DNA of 39,921 nt from Nemertoderma westbladi (GCA_032718475.1 JAUCBJ010008203.1:1-39921); one strand, 5' to 3'; counted from the first letter of the stretch, positions 1 to 11,227 are shown. Numbers and translations are program-made. Notes: a model not told the origin generated them from the letters alone.

Positions 1-57
1 ATCTAGAAGACATTCTAATTTGGCGGGTTAAACTGCCAAAGGTCTGAAAGCGCGAAC

Positions 58-2800
58 AGGCCTACCGATGTAGATGTATGTGTAGGTCTACCGATGTAGA
101 TGTATTTGTAGGTCTACCGATGTAGATGTATGTGTAGGCCTACCGATGTAGATGTATGTGTAGGCCTACCGATGTAGATGTATGTGTAGGTCTACCGATG
201 TAGATGTATGTGTAGGCCTACCGATGCGATGTAGATGTGTGTGTAGGCCTACCGATGTAGATGTATGTGTAGGCCTACCGATGTAGATGTATGTGTAGGC
301 CTACCGATGTAGATGTATGTGTAGGCCTACCGATGCGATGTAGATGTGTGTGTAGGCCTACCGATGTAGATGTATGTGTAGGTCTACCGATGTAGATGTA
401 TTTGTAGGTCTACCGATGTAGATGTATGTGTAGGTCTACCGATGTAGATGTATGTGTAGGTCTACCGATGTAGATGTATGTGTAGGCCTACCGATGTAGA
501 TGTATGTGTAGGTCTACCGATGTAGATGTATGTGCAGGCCTACCGATGTAGATGTATGTGTAGGTCTACCGATGTAGATGTATGTGTAGGCCTACCGATG
601 TAGATGTATGTGTAGGCCTACCGATGTAGATGTATGTGTAGGCCTACCGATGCGATGTAGATGTGTGTGTAGGCCTACCGATGTAGATGTGTGTGTAGGC
701 CTACCGATGTAGATGTATGTGTAGGTCTACCGATGTAGATGTATTTGTAGGTCTACCGATGTAGATGTATGTGTAGGCCTACCGATGTAGATGTATGTGT
801 AGGCCTACCGATGTAGATGTATGTGTAGGCCTACCGATGTAGATGTATGTGTAGGCCTACCGATGTAGATGTATGTGTAGGCCTACCGATGCGATGTAGA
901 TGTGTGTGTAGGCCTACCGATGTAGATGTATGTGTAGGTCTACCGATGTAGATGTATTTGTAGGTCTACCGATGTAGATGTATGTGTAGGCCTACCGATG
1001 TAGATGTATTTGTAGGTCTACCGATGTAGATGTATGTGTAGGCCTACCGATGTAGATGTATGTGTAGGCCTACCGATGTAGATGTATGTGTAGGCCTACC
1101 GATTTATATGTATGTTTAGGCCTACCGATGTATATGTATGTGTAGGCCTACCGATGTAGATGTATGTGTAGGCCTACCGATGCGATGTAGATGTGTGTGT
1201 AGGCCTACCGATGTAGATGTATGTGTAGGTCTACCGATGTAGATGTATTTGTAGGTCTACCGATGTAGATGTATGTGTAGGCCTACCGATGTAGATGTAT
1301 GTGTAGGTCTACCGATGTAGATGTATGTGTAGGCCTACCGATGTAGATGTATGTGTAGGTCTACCGATGTAGATGTATGTGTAGGCCTTCCGATGTAGAT
1401 GTATGTGTAGGCCTTCCGATGTAGATGTATGTGTAGGCCTACCGATGTAGATGTATGTGTAGGCCTACCGATGCGATGTAGATGTGTGTGTTGTGTAGGC
1501 CTACCGATGTAGATGTATGTGTAGGCCTACCGATGTAGATGTATGTGTAGGCCTACCGATTTATATGTATGTTTAGGCCCATCGATGTAGATGTATGTGT
1601 AGGCCTACCGATGTAAATGTATGTGTAGGCCTACCGATGTATATGTATGTGTATGCCTACCGATGTAGATGTATGTGTAGGCCTACCGATGCGATGTAGA
1701 TGTGTGTGTAGGCCTACCGATGTAGATGTATGTGTAGGCCTACCGATGTAGATGTATGCATAGGCCTACCGATGCGATGTAGATGTGTGTGTAGGCCTAC
1801 CGATGTAGATGTATGTGTAGGCCTTCCGATGTAGATGTATGTGTAGGCCTTCCGATGTAGATGTATGTGTAGGCCTACCGATGTAGATGTATGTGTAGGC
1901 CTACCGATGCGATGTAGATGTGTGTGTTGTGTAGGCGTACCGATGTAGATGTATGTGTAGGCCTACCGATGTAGATGTATGTGTAGGCCTACCGATGTAG
2001 ATGTATGTGTAGGCCTACCGATGCGATGTAGATGTGTGTGTTGTGTAGGCCTACCGATGTAGATGTATGTGTAGGCCTACCGATGTAGATGTATGTGTAG
2101 GCCTACCGATGCGATGTAGATGTGTGTGTTGTGTAGGCCTACCGATGTAGATGTATGTGTAGGCCTACCGATGTAGATGTATGTGTAGGCCTACCGATGT
2201 AGATGTATGTGTAGGCCTACCGATGTAGATGTATGTGTAGGCCTACCGATTTATATGTATGTTTAGGCCTACCGATGTAGATGTATGTGTAGGCCTACCG
2301 ATGTAAATGTATGTGTAGGCCTACCGATGTATATGTATGTGTAGGCCTACCGATGTAGATGTATGTGTAGGCCTACCGATGCGATGTAGATGTGTGTGTA
2401 GGCCTACCGATGTAGATGTATGTGTAGGCCTACCGATGTAGATGTATGCATAGGCCTACCGATGCGATGTAGATGTGTGTGTAGGCCTACCGATGTAGAT
2501 GTATGTGTAGGCCTACCGATGTAGATGTATGTGTAGGCCTACCGATGCGGTGTAGATGTGTGTGTTGTGTAGGCCTACCGATGTAGATGTATGTGTAGGC
2601 CTACCGATGTAGATGTATGTGTAGGCCTACCGATGTAGATGTATGTGTAGGCCTACCGATGTAGATGTATGTGTAGGCCTACCGATGTAGATGTATGTGT
2701 AGGTCTACCGATGTAGATGTATGTGTAGGCCAACCGATGTAGATGTATGTGTAGCCCTACCGATGTAGATGTATGTGTAGGCCTAACGATGTTAAATGTA
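58..2800. repeat. Minisatellite, 26-bp unit, about 100 copies
   Basis: Tandem array with core CCTACCGATGTAGATGTATG followed by TGTAGG. Each unit junction carries the perfect palindrome GTAGGCCTAC. Common variants read TAGGTCTAC or TATTTG. A 31-bp form arises by duplication of CGATG (CCGATGCGATGTAG), and a 36-bp form adds a further TGTGT-type insertion. Longer and normal units alternate in repeated patterns, and a block with the markers TTTATATGTATG and TGCATAGGCC recurs 690 bp apart (1561 and 2251; 1757 and 2447). The last units, from about 2730, are degenerate. Plus-strand frames are full of TAG stops, so the array is not coding. Confidence 0.97.
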
Positions 2801-2899
2801 TGTGTAGGCGTATGCGTAGGTATAGGTGTTGTGTTCCCCGAAGATTTACTCCTATATATATATTTTATATATATAATATTTTTTAGATTATATTTCAGC

Positions 2900-4290
2900 G
2901 AATTTTGTTCCAAATTAAGTGAAGTTATTGTTCCAAATTACAACCATAAATTACAACGAAGTTAGTTCCAGCCCAATTGCATGCCTATGGTTTGTTCCAA
3001 ATTGCATGCCTATGTTTTTTAAAAATTGCATGCCTATTGTTTGTTCCAAATTGCATGCCTATGGTTTGTTCGATATTGCATGCCATGGTTTGTTCCAAAT
3101 TGCATGCCTATGGTTTGTTCCAAATTACACGCCTTATGGTTTGTTCCAAATTGCATGCCTATGGTTTGTTCCAAATTGCATGCCTATGGTTTGTTCCAAA
3201 TTGCACGCCTATGGTTTGTTCCAAATTGCACGCCTATGGTTTGTTCCAAATTGCATGCCTATGGTTTGTTCCAAATTGCATGCCTATGTTTTTTTTACAA
3301 ATTGCATGCCTATTGTTTGTTCCAAATTGCATGCCTATGGTTTGTTCGATATTGCATGCCATGGTTTGTTCCAAATTGCATGCCTATGGTTTGTTCCAAA
3401 TTGCACGCCTTATGGTTTGTTCCAAATTGCATGCCTATGGTTTGTTCCAAATTGGATGCCTATGGTTTGTTCCAAATTGCATGCCTATGGTTTGTTCCAA
3501 ATTGCACGCCTATGGTTTGTTCCAAATTGCGCGCCTATGGTTTGTTCGATATTGCATGCCATGGTTTGTTCCAAATTGCATGCCTATGGTTTGTTCCAAA
3601 TTGCACGCCTTATGGTTTGTTCCAAATTGCATGCCTATGGTTTGTTCCAAATTGGATGCCTATGGTTTGTTCCAAATTGCATGCCTATGGTTTGTTCCAA
3701 ATTGCACGCCTATGGTTTGTTCCAAATTGCATGCCTATGGTTTGTTCCAAATTGCATGCCATGGTTTGTTCCAAATTGCATGCCTATGGTTTGTTCCAAA
3801 TTGCACGCCTATGGTTTGTTCCAAATTGCATGCCTATGGTTTGTTCCAAATTGCATGCCATGGTTTGTTCCAAATTGCATGCCTATGGTTTGTTCCTAAT
3901 TGCATGCCTATGGTTTGTTCCAAATTGCACGCCTATGGTTTGTTCCAAATTACATGCCTATGGTTTGTTCCAAATTGCATGCCATGGTTTGTTCCAAATT
4001 GCATGCCTATGGTTTGTTCCTAATTGCATGCCTATGGTTTGTTCCAAATTGCAAGCCTATGGTTTGTTCCAAATTGCATGCCTATGGTTTGTTCCAAATT
4101 GCATGCCTATGGTTTGTTCCTAATTGCATGCCTATGGTTTGTTCCAAATTGCAAGCCTATGGTTTGTTCTAAATTGCATGCCTATGGTTTGTTCCAAATT
4201 GCAGGCCTATTTCCAAATTGCAGCTAGATTTATTCCAAATTGCAGCTAGGTTTATTTCAAATTGCAGTTAGGTTATTACTTAATTACAGC
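2900..4290. repeat. Minisatellite, 25-bp unit, about 50 core copies
   Basis: Tandem array with core TTGCATGCCTATGGTTTGTT followed by CCAAA. Homogeneous units run from about 2974 to 4210. There are 24-bp (GCCATGG) and 26-bp (CGCCTTATGG) length variants, plus a GTTCGATATTGC marker unit at about 3071, 3347 and 3547. Diverged copies with TTGTTCC or TAGTTCC lie at 2905, 2928 and 2963. On the right, three 22-bp variants (TTCCAAATTGCAG plus CTAG) run from 4211 to about 4276. All three plus frames stay open for 326-365 codons, because 25 bp shifts frame every unit and the unit has no plus-strand stop. I read these frames as an artefact. Confidence 0.96.
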
Positions 4291-5933
4291 TCATTTTCAA
4301 GCAATAACAGATTAAACTAACAAATTTAACAATGAAGATTTGCACGTTGATATAAGAAAATCAACAATCTAACAATCCATCAACCAAGAATCTCTCAAGA
4401 TCAAATGACTTCCTCATAAGACGACATCAATTGATTCCGATTGAAGCTACCGCCCGTGGCGTCGTGTCGAAATTTCTCCACATTATATCAAATAATATCC
4501 TTTGTAACCCTTGTCCATCGATCAATGTTAAGATATTTACAGCAGGCCGATTCCCTGAATGCTGAGCTGAAATGAAATGCACTACAATCGATAGCTTTGT
4601 GTTACTTCTAACTGAAAGAACTGCACAAATAGGTTCAGTGCCTGTGTTTGAAAACTACAGAGGGGCTTGTCTCTTGGTTACCAGCATTAAAGCGGCAATA
4701 AACAATTTTATCCTTGAAAGATTTTCCATGGGTTGAAATAATTAAGGATGTTTTCAGCTCGCTGTTGTTATCGAGAAAGCGTAAGTAATACATACTCGCG
4801 TGCTACGATATCAAGGGAGCATCAATGTTTGTTTGTAATGTACCATGCGGCGTTAACGGGATCTGTAGCAAGATGCAATAATGCTTTCAATGCCAAGTTA
4901 AACATTTTTAACTTCTAATTCTACCACTGGACAATTTTTCATGTGAAATTTGTATAGACTGAAAGTATTTTTCAGGACTGCATTATGTCCTCAGTTTCTT
5001 TCCTTGTTCAATAAACGAATACAAGTACTTAACTTACTTGACGTTTCCATCTTAAGCTATAAGGACCCTGTGTTGCCAATACCTCTTCATCTACTTTATT
5101 CACCGTACCCCTACTTTTTATATCATTGATACAAATCAGGGGCCAATTTAGTTAATATGGTCTGAAAAAATTACGCTTTTATTTCCTTTAACAACAAAAC
5201 AATTCAATTAATTAGTAAATTGCGCAGTCCATTGCACTTAATTACATGTTATATATGCTATATTTCTTAAAGGCTACGATTTACTTCAACACCAAAAAAA
5301 ATCAACTTCTCCACCAAATAAATTAACCTTTGCACCAGGATCGCTTTCCACCAAATATTTTGTAATTGGTTCTAATTAGCTATAACTAACTTTCGTCAAG
5401 CGAAACCCAAGACAAAATGTGTCTTCAACCCTAAACCTAACTGGAAACCTGGTTTTCAACCCTACCTGGAGCCAATATGGCCAATTAAAGTCAATTGACC
5501 CTTCAGGTTCAGGGGGACCCTAACCAGGGCCATAGACAGACCTTCTTCAAATATTATAGTGATATGATAACTGATTAATGATTAAATAAATAACTCTTTA
5601 AACTCAGTATCTTATAGTATACTATGTATTTTAACTTTTGGTATATTTATAGTGTATTTTATAAGTATTTTAACTAAGTATTTTATATTTCGGGTGTATT
5701 TAACAGGCTCTTTTAATAACTTCTTCAACGAATGGCCTTAATGAACAGCCGTCTTGGATTAATAATGGAGTAACTGTATAGTACTGTATGTAAGAACCTT
5801 ATTCAGAACCTTATTCTATTTTATCTCCATTAACATATTTATATTTTAATGTACGTCCTTTTACTGTGTATTTCCCTACACATTTCGGGTAATAATTTCG
5901 TTAATATTTTGATTGTTGCTGGGAATGGATAAT

Positions 5934-5960
5934 TAAATTCGTACAGTAAGTACGAATTTA
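5934..5960. repeat. Perfect 11-bp-stem hairpin
   Basis: TAAATTCGTAC and GTACGAATTTA are exact reverse complements separated by the 5-base loop AGTAA. A related GGTACGAATTCA string recurs at about 6087. Function is unknown; it may be a relic of a small inverted-repeat element. Confidence 0.85.
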
Positions 5961-5966
5961 AATCGT

Positions 5967-6086
5967 TCATAATTAATCTATTGTAATTTTTATTTAAATC
6001 CGTGTAATCTAGTAATCTGTGTAATCTAGTAATCCGTATCATAATTAATCTATTGTAATTTTTATTTAAATCCGTGTAATCTAGTA
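5967..6086. repeat. 48-bp identical direct repeat, 72-bp spacing
   Basis: Two identical 48-bp copies lie at 5967-6014 and 6039-6086, each ending GTGTAATCTAGTA. The 24 bp between them contain another partial GTGTAATCTAGTA. This is a simple local tandem duplication. It makes an open minus frame at 5839-6099 that looks repetitive and is not supported as a gene. Confidence 0.9.
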
Positions 6087-6360
6087 GGTACGAATTCAAA
6101 CCGAATCTAACTCATTTATTTTATTTCGTATGTAACTTCGTGTAATCTTTATATCGATGATTGTGTATTTGTGATACTCTGCCATGCCAATCAATACCAT
6201 ACCGACCATACTACAATCCCCCACAGCTCTATACTAAATGTTATATTACTCCGACCACTCCCCTCGAACACATTCCTACTCCATTTTACACACGCCTACT
6301 AACCACACATTTACCACTACCGACAGACAATTACCACACCGACCATACCGATAACCTCCT

Positions 6361-6689
6361 CGCCTTAAGGGGACCCTCATGAAAACGAGACCATGTCTCT
6401 TGGGGCTATCCCCGACATCATCTAGACTCACACTCACCATGCAAAACTTACCTATTACTCAACCACCTCTTACACAGGAAACGCTGACCACAAATTGCCA
6501 ACGAAATGCACTCTGACAACACACTAACATTATAGCCTAACAAACTGTCTCAATTTATTTGATGCATTAACCATAACTACTGTATAATGGATTATCTTGT
6601 TATCTTGTTCCTTCCGGTAATGTTTAATTATGCAGATTTACTTTACTTATTTGATGTCAATTAAACAATTTCAATTTCAATTTCATTTC
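6361..6689 (+). mobile_element. Probable decayed LINE 3' end with (CAATTT)n tail
   Basis: A GGGGACCCTCATGAAAACGAG-type motif is followed by CTCTTGGGGCTATCCCCGAC, then about 250 bp of AT-rich sequence ending in roughly four CAATTT repeats at 6666-6689. From family knowledge, CR1/L2-like LINEs in many invertebrates end with a similar 3' UTR and a short hexamer repeat instead of poly-A. No reverse transcriptase is visible upstream, so this would be a strongly 5'-truncated copy. The assignment rests on general resemblance only. Confidence 0.35.
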
Positions 6690-7029
6690 TAACATTTGGT
6701 GGTAAAGTGAGGTTTATTTGGTGTTATCTAACTAAAGGTAAGGTATCGAATTAGGTGTGCAAATAATTTGTTGCGTATCTTGAATATTATAGACTCATTA
6801 CCACTATTGCGGATGGATATTATTTCATTTATTGCATATTACATAACTACGCGCTGTCACAGTAAATATTTAAAAAGTACCGAGAGTAAAGATACAGTAA
6901 AGAGCCACTACATTTGCGAAACCATTCAAGTTCACAAGTACAAGTCTCCGAACGGTATTCTGATTCAATATAATTTTATTTATATAATACATTTTTGTTT
7001 CAATCGAAATCAATGAGGTTCCATGAAAA
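6690..7029. other. Non-coding, nothing recognised
   Basis: AT-rich sequence between the presumed LINE tail and the left LTR-like repeat. One 82-codon frame at 6768-7016 has no recognisable motif. Confidence 0.5.
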
Positions 7030-7354
7030 GATCCGAGTATTATTGCATGACTCTCTTTGTTATGGTATGTCCTTGAGGATGGGATGAATGAGTTCCATTC
7101 GGCTTAGCTATATTTTCGGTTGAACTTTATATCCGAGCAGCCGGAAGTAAAGACCAGAGCAAACAAAGAGAGATTTCCTTATGGAAGGGACACCCATCAT
7201 GCCCAATTTGGAGAACTATCCGTATAGAGCAGGCAGAGTAGCAGATGCAGTGGGATAATCCATTATATAATACATTCATAATTCTGGTAACGTAATGGAT
7301 GACCTGAGTATCCAATGCATATTAGGTACAACAACAACTACATTACTACTTATT
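7030..7354 (-). repeat. LTR-like direct repeat, left copy
   Basis: By eye this matches 9557-9818 at roughly 85% over most of its length. Shared stretches include TCCTTGAGGATGGGATGAAT, CTTATGGAAGGGACACC and AACTATCCGTATAGAGCAGG, ending in CATTACTACTTATT. It has two insertions relative to the right copy, one near 7050 and one near 7312. Because the two copies flank minus-strand Gypsy pol remains, I read this as the 3' LTR of that element. I could not define TG...CA ends. Confidence 0.6.
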
Positions 7355-7437
7355 TTTTATGTCGTAGTCTGTGTCAAGCCCACATATAAAAGCCTGAAAG
7401 TAGGAAAGGTAACAGGGTAACAGGGTAACAGGGACAA

Positions 7438-8125
7438 TATGTTTCTAATAGGTCGACCCAAAAACAACTAAGCTGGAGAAACACCTGTTACCAAATGTAG
7501 GGTGTACCTGTATGTAAACAAAAATTCGTCAACGAGTTTGGTAATATCTGATGACTTTCTATCTTGGAGTGGCTTCTTTAAAGTTTCTCAGTTTGAACAG
7601 TTTTCTCTGCTAGACCATTCGTTGATGGATGAAAGGTGGTGTAGGCTTATAAATTGTTCCAATTGACTGAATAAATTTAGCAAAAGTGACTTAAATTGCG
7701 CACCATTATCACTCACAATAACCTTCATATCATATCTTGTAAACCATGTTTTTAACATAGCTATTGTTTTCGCACTATCACTCTGGTTGGGAGCAGTGAT
7801 ACCAATTTTTCAACCCATTTAGAATGGCTATCAACTAAAATTAGTAGAGCCTTTTCCCGAAAGTTTGGAGCACAATCAATATGGACCACATCCCATGGAA
7901 AATCTGACAACGCCCATGGAATTATTTCCACTCTAGGAGGAGCTTGTCGAAGTTCCTGACAAATATCACAATTGATGGATCGACTTTCAATATCTTTATC
8001 AATACCAGGCCACCAGCAATATCCACGTGCCAGCTGTTTCATTCGCACGATGCCTGGATGATTTCTGTGTATTTCATCAAGAACATACAAATGTAAAGAG
8101 CTGGGAACAACTACTCTACGTCCCC
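7438..8125 (-). pseudogene. Ty3/Gypsy integrase, decayed (N-terminal and core parts)
   Basis: Integrase joins retrotransposon cDNA to the host genome. The frame at 8090-7761 shows the zinc-binding module (HRNH, then CDIC about 30 residues on), the WWPGI motif and the first catalytic Asp in VVHIDCAP. Farther along the minus strand, in shifted frames, are SDNGAQF (second Asp, near 7710), NGLAEKT (catalytic Glu, near 7610), then TGVSP, an in-frame TAG, and LFLGRPIRN at about 7465-7438. Homology stops there abruptly. The missing C-terminal part occurs instead at 9165-9385. Stops and frameshifts make it a pseudogene. The style resembles the Gypsy Pol proteins often annotated as K02A2.6-like. Confidence 0.85.
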
Positions 8126-8239
8126 ATAAGAGTGTGTCGTCATGTAATGTTAGTTCATGTTGTTTAGTAAAGTATGGCTTAAGATCTTCATGGGAACATT
8201 TATCGTTTCAACCATTTTGTACCTTATTGCGAACATCTC

Positions 8240-8905
8240 AAAGCAATTTATCTTTCGCATACTCTTCAGCAAGAATATTAGAATTAACTGGAAGAGTGTG
8301 AATCGGTTTATACAATGTTTTGTTGCTGGATCAATTTTACTCTTGCTGACACCATTTACAGGTAAACGACTAAGTGCATCTGCATTAAGATGAAGTAATC
8401 CCTTCTTATATTGTATATTGTAGCAATATTGACTGAGTAGAAAGCCCCAACGTCGTAGTCTTGCACTTGCTACTGGAGGAAGGGCTTATATTTCCCCAAA
8501 AATCCGAATCAATGGTCTATCAGTCACTAGTGCAAATTTTCGTCCATACAAATATTTGTGAAATTTTGATACTCCATAGACAAGTGACAATGCTTCTTTG
8601 TCGATTTGGGAATAATTTATTTCAGCTTTAGTTAATGCTTTATGACCATAAGCAATTGGTTTCTCCCACCATCATTGTTTATAGTTGATAACACAACCCC
8701 AAGCCCTGATGGACTTGCATCACAAGCCAAAATTAATGGTTAATTAGAATTATAGAAAGCTAGAATCGGTGTTTGAGTAATCAACTCTTTAATTTCATTA
8801 AATGCCAGATTAGCTTCTGAGGACCAAGTGGAGTGGAGTTAAGTTAAGTGGTTAAGTGGAGTTGAAACGGTCGCTAAATCTGCACAAAATTTTCCATAAT
8901 AATGC
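8240..8905 (-). pseudogene. Ty3/Gypsy RNase H, decayed
   Basis: RNase H degrades the RNA strand during reverse transcription. Translating the minus strand gives ANLAFNEIKELI and LACDASPSGLG (first Asp, near 8720). After a frameshift come EKPIAYGHKALTKAEINYSQ, IDKEALSLVYG (Glu) and LVTDRPL (Asp, near 8520), and then NADALSRLPV (last Asp, near 8370). The order is canonical, and the domain lies directly between RT and integrase remains. An in-frame TAA near 8743 and several frameshifts show that it cannot be translated whole. Confidence 0.85.
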
Positions 8906-8912
8906 ACAAATC

Positions 8913-9173
8913 CTACAAATGAACGCAATTCTGATTTTGTTCTCGGGGGAACGCATTCCAAACTGCAGCTACTTTCTCTATGTCTGTCACAACACTTTGA
9001 TTCGAAATAATATGACCCATATACTTGAGTTTAGTAGCTCCAATCTCACATTTCTGTCTATTCAAACGACAGACACAATTCTGAAGTGCTTCAAATACTT
9101 TATCAGTAATATAAAATAGCACTTCCTCACTTCCTCAGATTCAGCACCAATGAAAATGTCATCGATGATCACT
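8913..9173 (-). pseudogene. Ty3/Gypsy reverse transcriptase, C-terminal remnant only
   Basis: The minus strand begins at the YxDD catalytic box region, reading IIDDIFIGAESEE (the expected aromatic residue is already outside the homology). After a frameshift the thumb/connection region follows: QNCVCRLNRQKCEIG, YMGHIISNQ and the KVAAVWNAFPRE segment. Fingers, palm motif A, protease and gag are all missing. The upstream edge at about 9165-9173 is fused directly to an integrase C-terminal fragment, which is not the order of a normal element. Confidence 0.8.
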
Positions 9174-9385
9174 TTCTACCAAGAAATGTCTTGGTCCTCT
9201 TACTTCTTTTACAGTCCCAACAACACGACGTCCCTTCAAATTCTGACCAACTTCCAGACGAACTGTATCCTCCACTTTCAACATAGGTTTGGGTATTACT
9301 ACTTCTGATTTCTTGATCTCTTTTCTTATACGATCTGCCATCAGCGACAAGTTGTTTCTAATTGGTCGACCCAAAAACAATACAA
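9165..9385 (-). pseudogene. Ty3/Gypsy integrase C-terminal fragment, displaced
   Basis: The minus frame reads LFLGRPIRNNL, then a Lys/Glu-rich linker, then KVEDTVRL, VVGTVKEVRGPRHFLVESD. That is the usual ending of K02A2.6-like Gypsy integrases, where the last part is a small beta-barrel nucleic-acid-binding module. It starts at the same LGRPIRN point where the integrase at 7438 breaks off, sharing about 27 bp. It lies on the wrong side of the RT, so the copy is permuted or made of two fused fragments. Confidence 0.75.
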
Positions 9386-9407
9386 AGAAATACAATACAA
9401 TAAAAAG

Positions 9408-9495
9408 TACAGCTAGTTTTATTATGAATATTATAGTAACTGCTGTACTGGTAGAGTACACAGTTACTATAAGATTCATAATAAAACTAGCTGTA
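9408..9495. repeat. Near-perfect inverted repeat, 35-bp arms
   Basis: Arms 9408-9442 and 9461-9495 pair at 34 of 35 positions around an 18-base loop. The arms begin TACAGCTAGTTTTATTATGA. It interrupts the region between the integrase fragment and the right LTR-like repeat, which fits a small fold-back or MITE insertion. A transcript would fold into a long hairpin, so a small-RNA source is possible but unproven. Confidence 0.9.
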
Positions 9496-9556
9496 CCGTC
9501 TGTCTGCACTGTACATAAAAAAAGACAGTACAGTTTATAACAACGGGGAGGGGAAT

Positions 9557-9818
9557 GATCCGAATAGTATTATTGCATGAAGTCCTTGAGGATGGGATGA
9601 ATAAGTTCCTTTCGGCTTAGCATTATTTTCGGTTGACCTTTACATCCTAGCAGCAGGAAGTAAATACCAGAGGAAATAAAGAGAGATTCCCTTATGGAAG
9701 GGACACCAAGCATGTCCAATTTTGAGAACTATCCGTATAGAGCAGGCAGAGTAGCAGATGCAGTGGGATTGTTCTCATAATCCCGGTAACGTAATGGATG
9801 TCTGCATTACTACTTATT
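9557..9818 (-). repeat. LTR-like direct repeat, right copy
   Basis: Partner of 7030-7354. It is bracketed by a 26-bp near-identical direct repeat (9533-9558 and 9819-9844, starting GTTTATAACAACGGGGA, one mismatch), which is too long for an ordinary target-site duplication. On the minus-strand reading this would be the 5' LTR of the decayed Gypsy element. Confidence 0.55.
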
Positions 9819-10453
9819 GTTTATAACAACGGGGAAGGGAATGAAATTTCTCCATTACAGATGAGGAAAATTATATTATCATCCTATTGAGATCATGGAA
9901 TGAGAAAGTATAGTATTCTCTGAATTTATTCTAACAGGAGATAATCTTGTTTTGGCATTGCGCGCCTTTAACTTATCCGCTGCATGTTAATAGGAGGTTC
10001 ATTCACTTGAGATTAATTTTCACTGCTCAGCAGGATATTATTACTCCATACCTTGTTTGTTATAGAAGTTTCTTACCGTAGAGTACGTAGAGCCATAAGA
10101 AAGTAGGATTCGCCAGGTTTCTGTATGAATTTATGAGGTGAGAGTGGCTGTGGTAAAACTAAGTGGCAGGATCCACCGCCATAAATGTAAGTTTCTTTTA
10201 ATAAATGGAATTGTAAAGATTTGAGTGAAAGAGAAAATAAAGAAAAATCCAAAACAGAACATCGGCCAGAAAACGATAGGACCGCCTGTCTGATAAGCGA
10301 CAATTCCAGAATGTATAGTGACTCACGATTCTAGGAAGACTCGCCAATACGGGTTGAGATGCACTATAGTGTAAGCGAGACTACCTTGCAACATTATAGT
10401 GTAGGTGCGTGTACCACGCCGCCACAATGGCCCACAGTGTTCTCCATCGGGTG

Positions 10454-10786
10454 TTACCAGAACGTGTAGACAGAGGCCCACATAAAGGCGTACCCATGGT
10501 AACGTCTCAGTACTCTAGTCCCGTACGCAGTAGTGGCAGTTAACGCGGGAGATGAACCCATGAGGAAACCTCTCGAGAAGGGTATTCCACAGCGAGAACG
10601 AATATTAGAAGTATTATAACGGAGGACTGGCTGCTCGCGATAGAAACATCCTGAGTTAATCCGTCGCAGAATAAATGAGTGTGAATTAAATGATGGAAGA
10701 TAAAATTGACGGAGATTAAACCATCGGAAAATTCCGATGTATTTCGTTGATGGCTGCTGTGATTGAGCGCCGTGCAGGATCAACAA
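10454..10786 (-). other. Unrecognised 110-codon open frame
   Basis: Open from an ATG at 10786 to a stop at 10454. The product is rich in Ser, Tyr, Phe and Arg, without a signal peptide, clear domain or low complexity. A second unrelated minus frame (10303-10073) lies just downstream. The sequence around 10320-10790 is more GC-balanced than its AT-rich surroundings, which could mark an old mobile element or a real exon. I do not recognise it. Confidence 0.2.
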
Positions 10787-11227
10787 GTTGGCTAGGAGAT
10801 GGGTGGTAAAAGACGCATACAGTAGTAAAACTTGAATTAATGTAAAGGAACAAAGGTTAAAATGAAAATGTAATATAATTTTTACTAACCTAGATTTTAC
10901 CTTTTATATAAATTGCTGTGTGCACCATGATCCGTTTTCTGATGACCTCTGATTTCTGATGTCCACGGCTACGTTTCTTAACACGCGCAGTACCATTTAT
11001 TTGGGTCAAAGGTGACTCAAAACTAACCTACTATAACTACTAAATTAGCAGTTATGGAACCCTCGTTCTATGGACTTGCAAGTAAGAGTGATTGAATAAT
11101 TTTCAGATTAAAAAATTTATATCACCCCTTATAGAATTTGACATATTTGCGATTCAACTTTCCCCTTGAGTTCTTTCATTTGGGTCACTTTCGACCCTGA
11201 ATTGAAAAACATACATGAAGTAGGATA

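Larger units (their letters stand above)
4291..6360. other. AT-rich non-coding stretch, no gene recognised
   Basis: Frames here are short and without recognisable motifs. The stretch holds a perfect hairpin at 5934-5960 and a 48-bp direct repeat at 5967-6086. The sequence near 5005-5040 (TTCAATAAACG and an AT-rich tail) could be a retroposon or transcript 3' end, but nothing else supports that. Confidence 0.6.

Noticed and set aside
2919-4227. Frames of 326-365 codons as a Cys/Trp-rich repeat protein
   Set aside because: All three plus frames are open because a 25-bp unit cycles through them. The translations are the same repeat in different phase.
7411-7433. TAACAGGG repeats as telomere-like sequence
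   Set aside because: Only three copies and not a known animal telomere unit.
10990-11200. piggyBac-like ends, from GGGTCA motifs and a nearby TTAA
   Set aside because: The motifs are short, not properly inverted, and lack matching TTAA at both ends.
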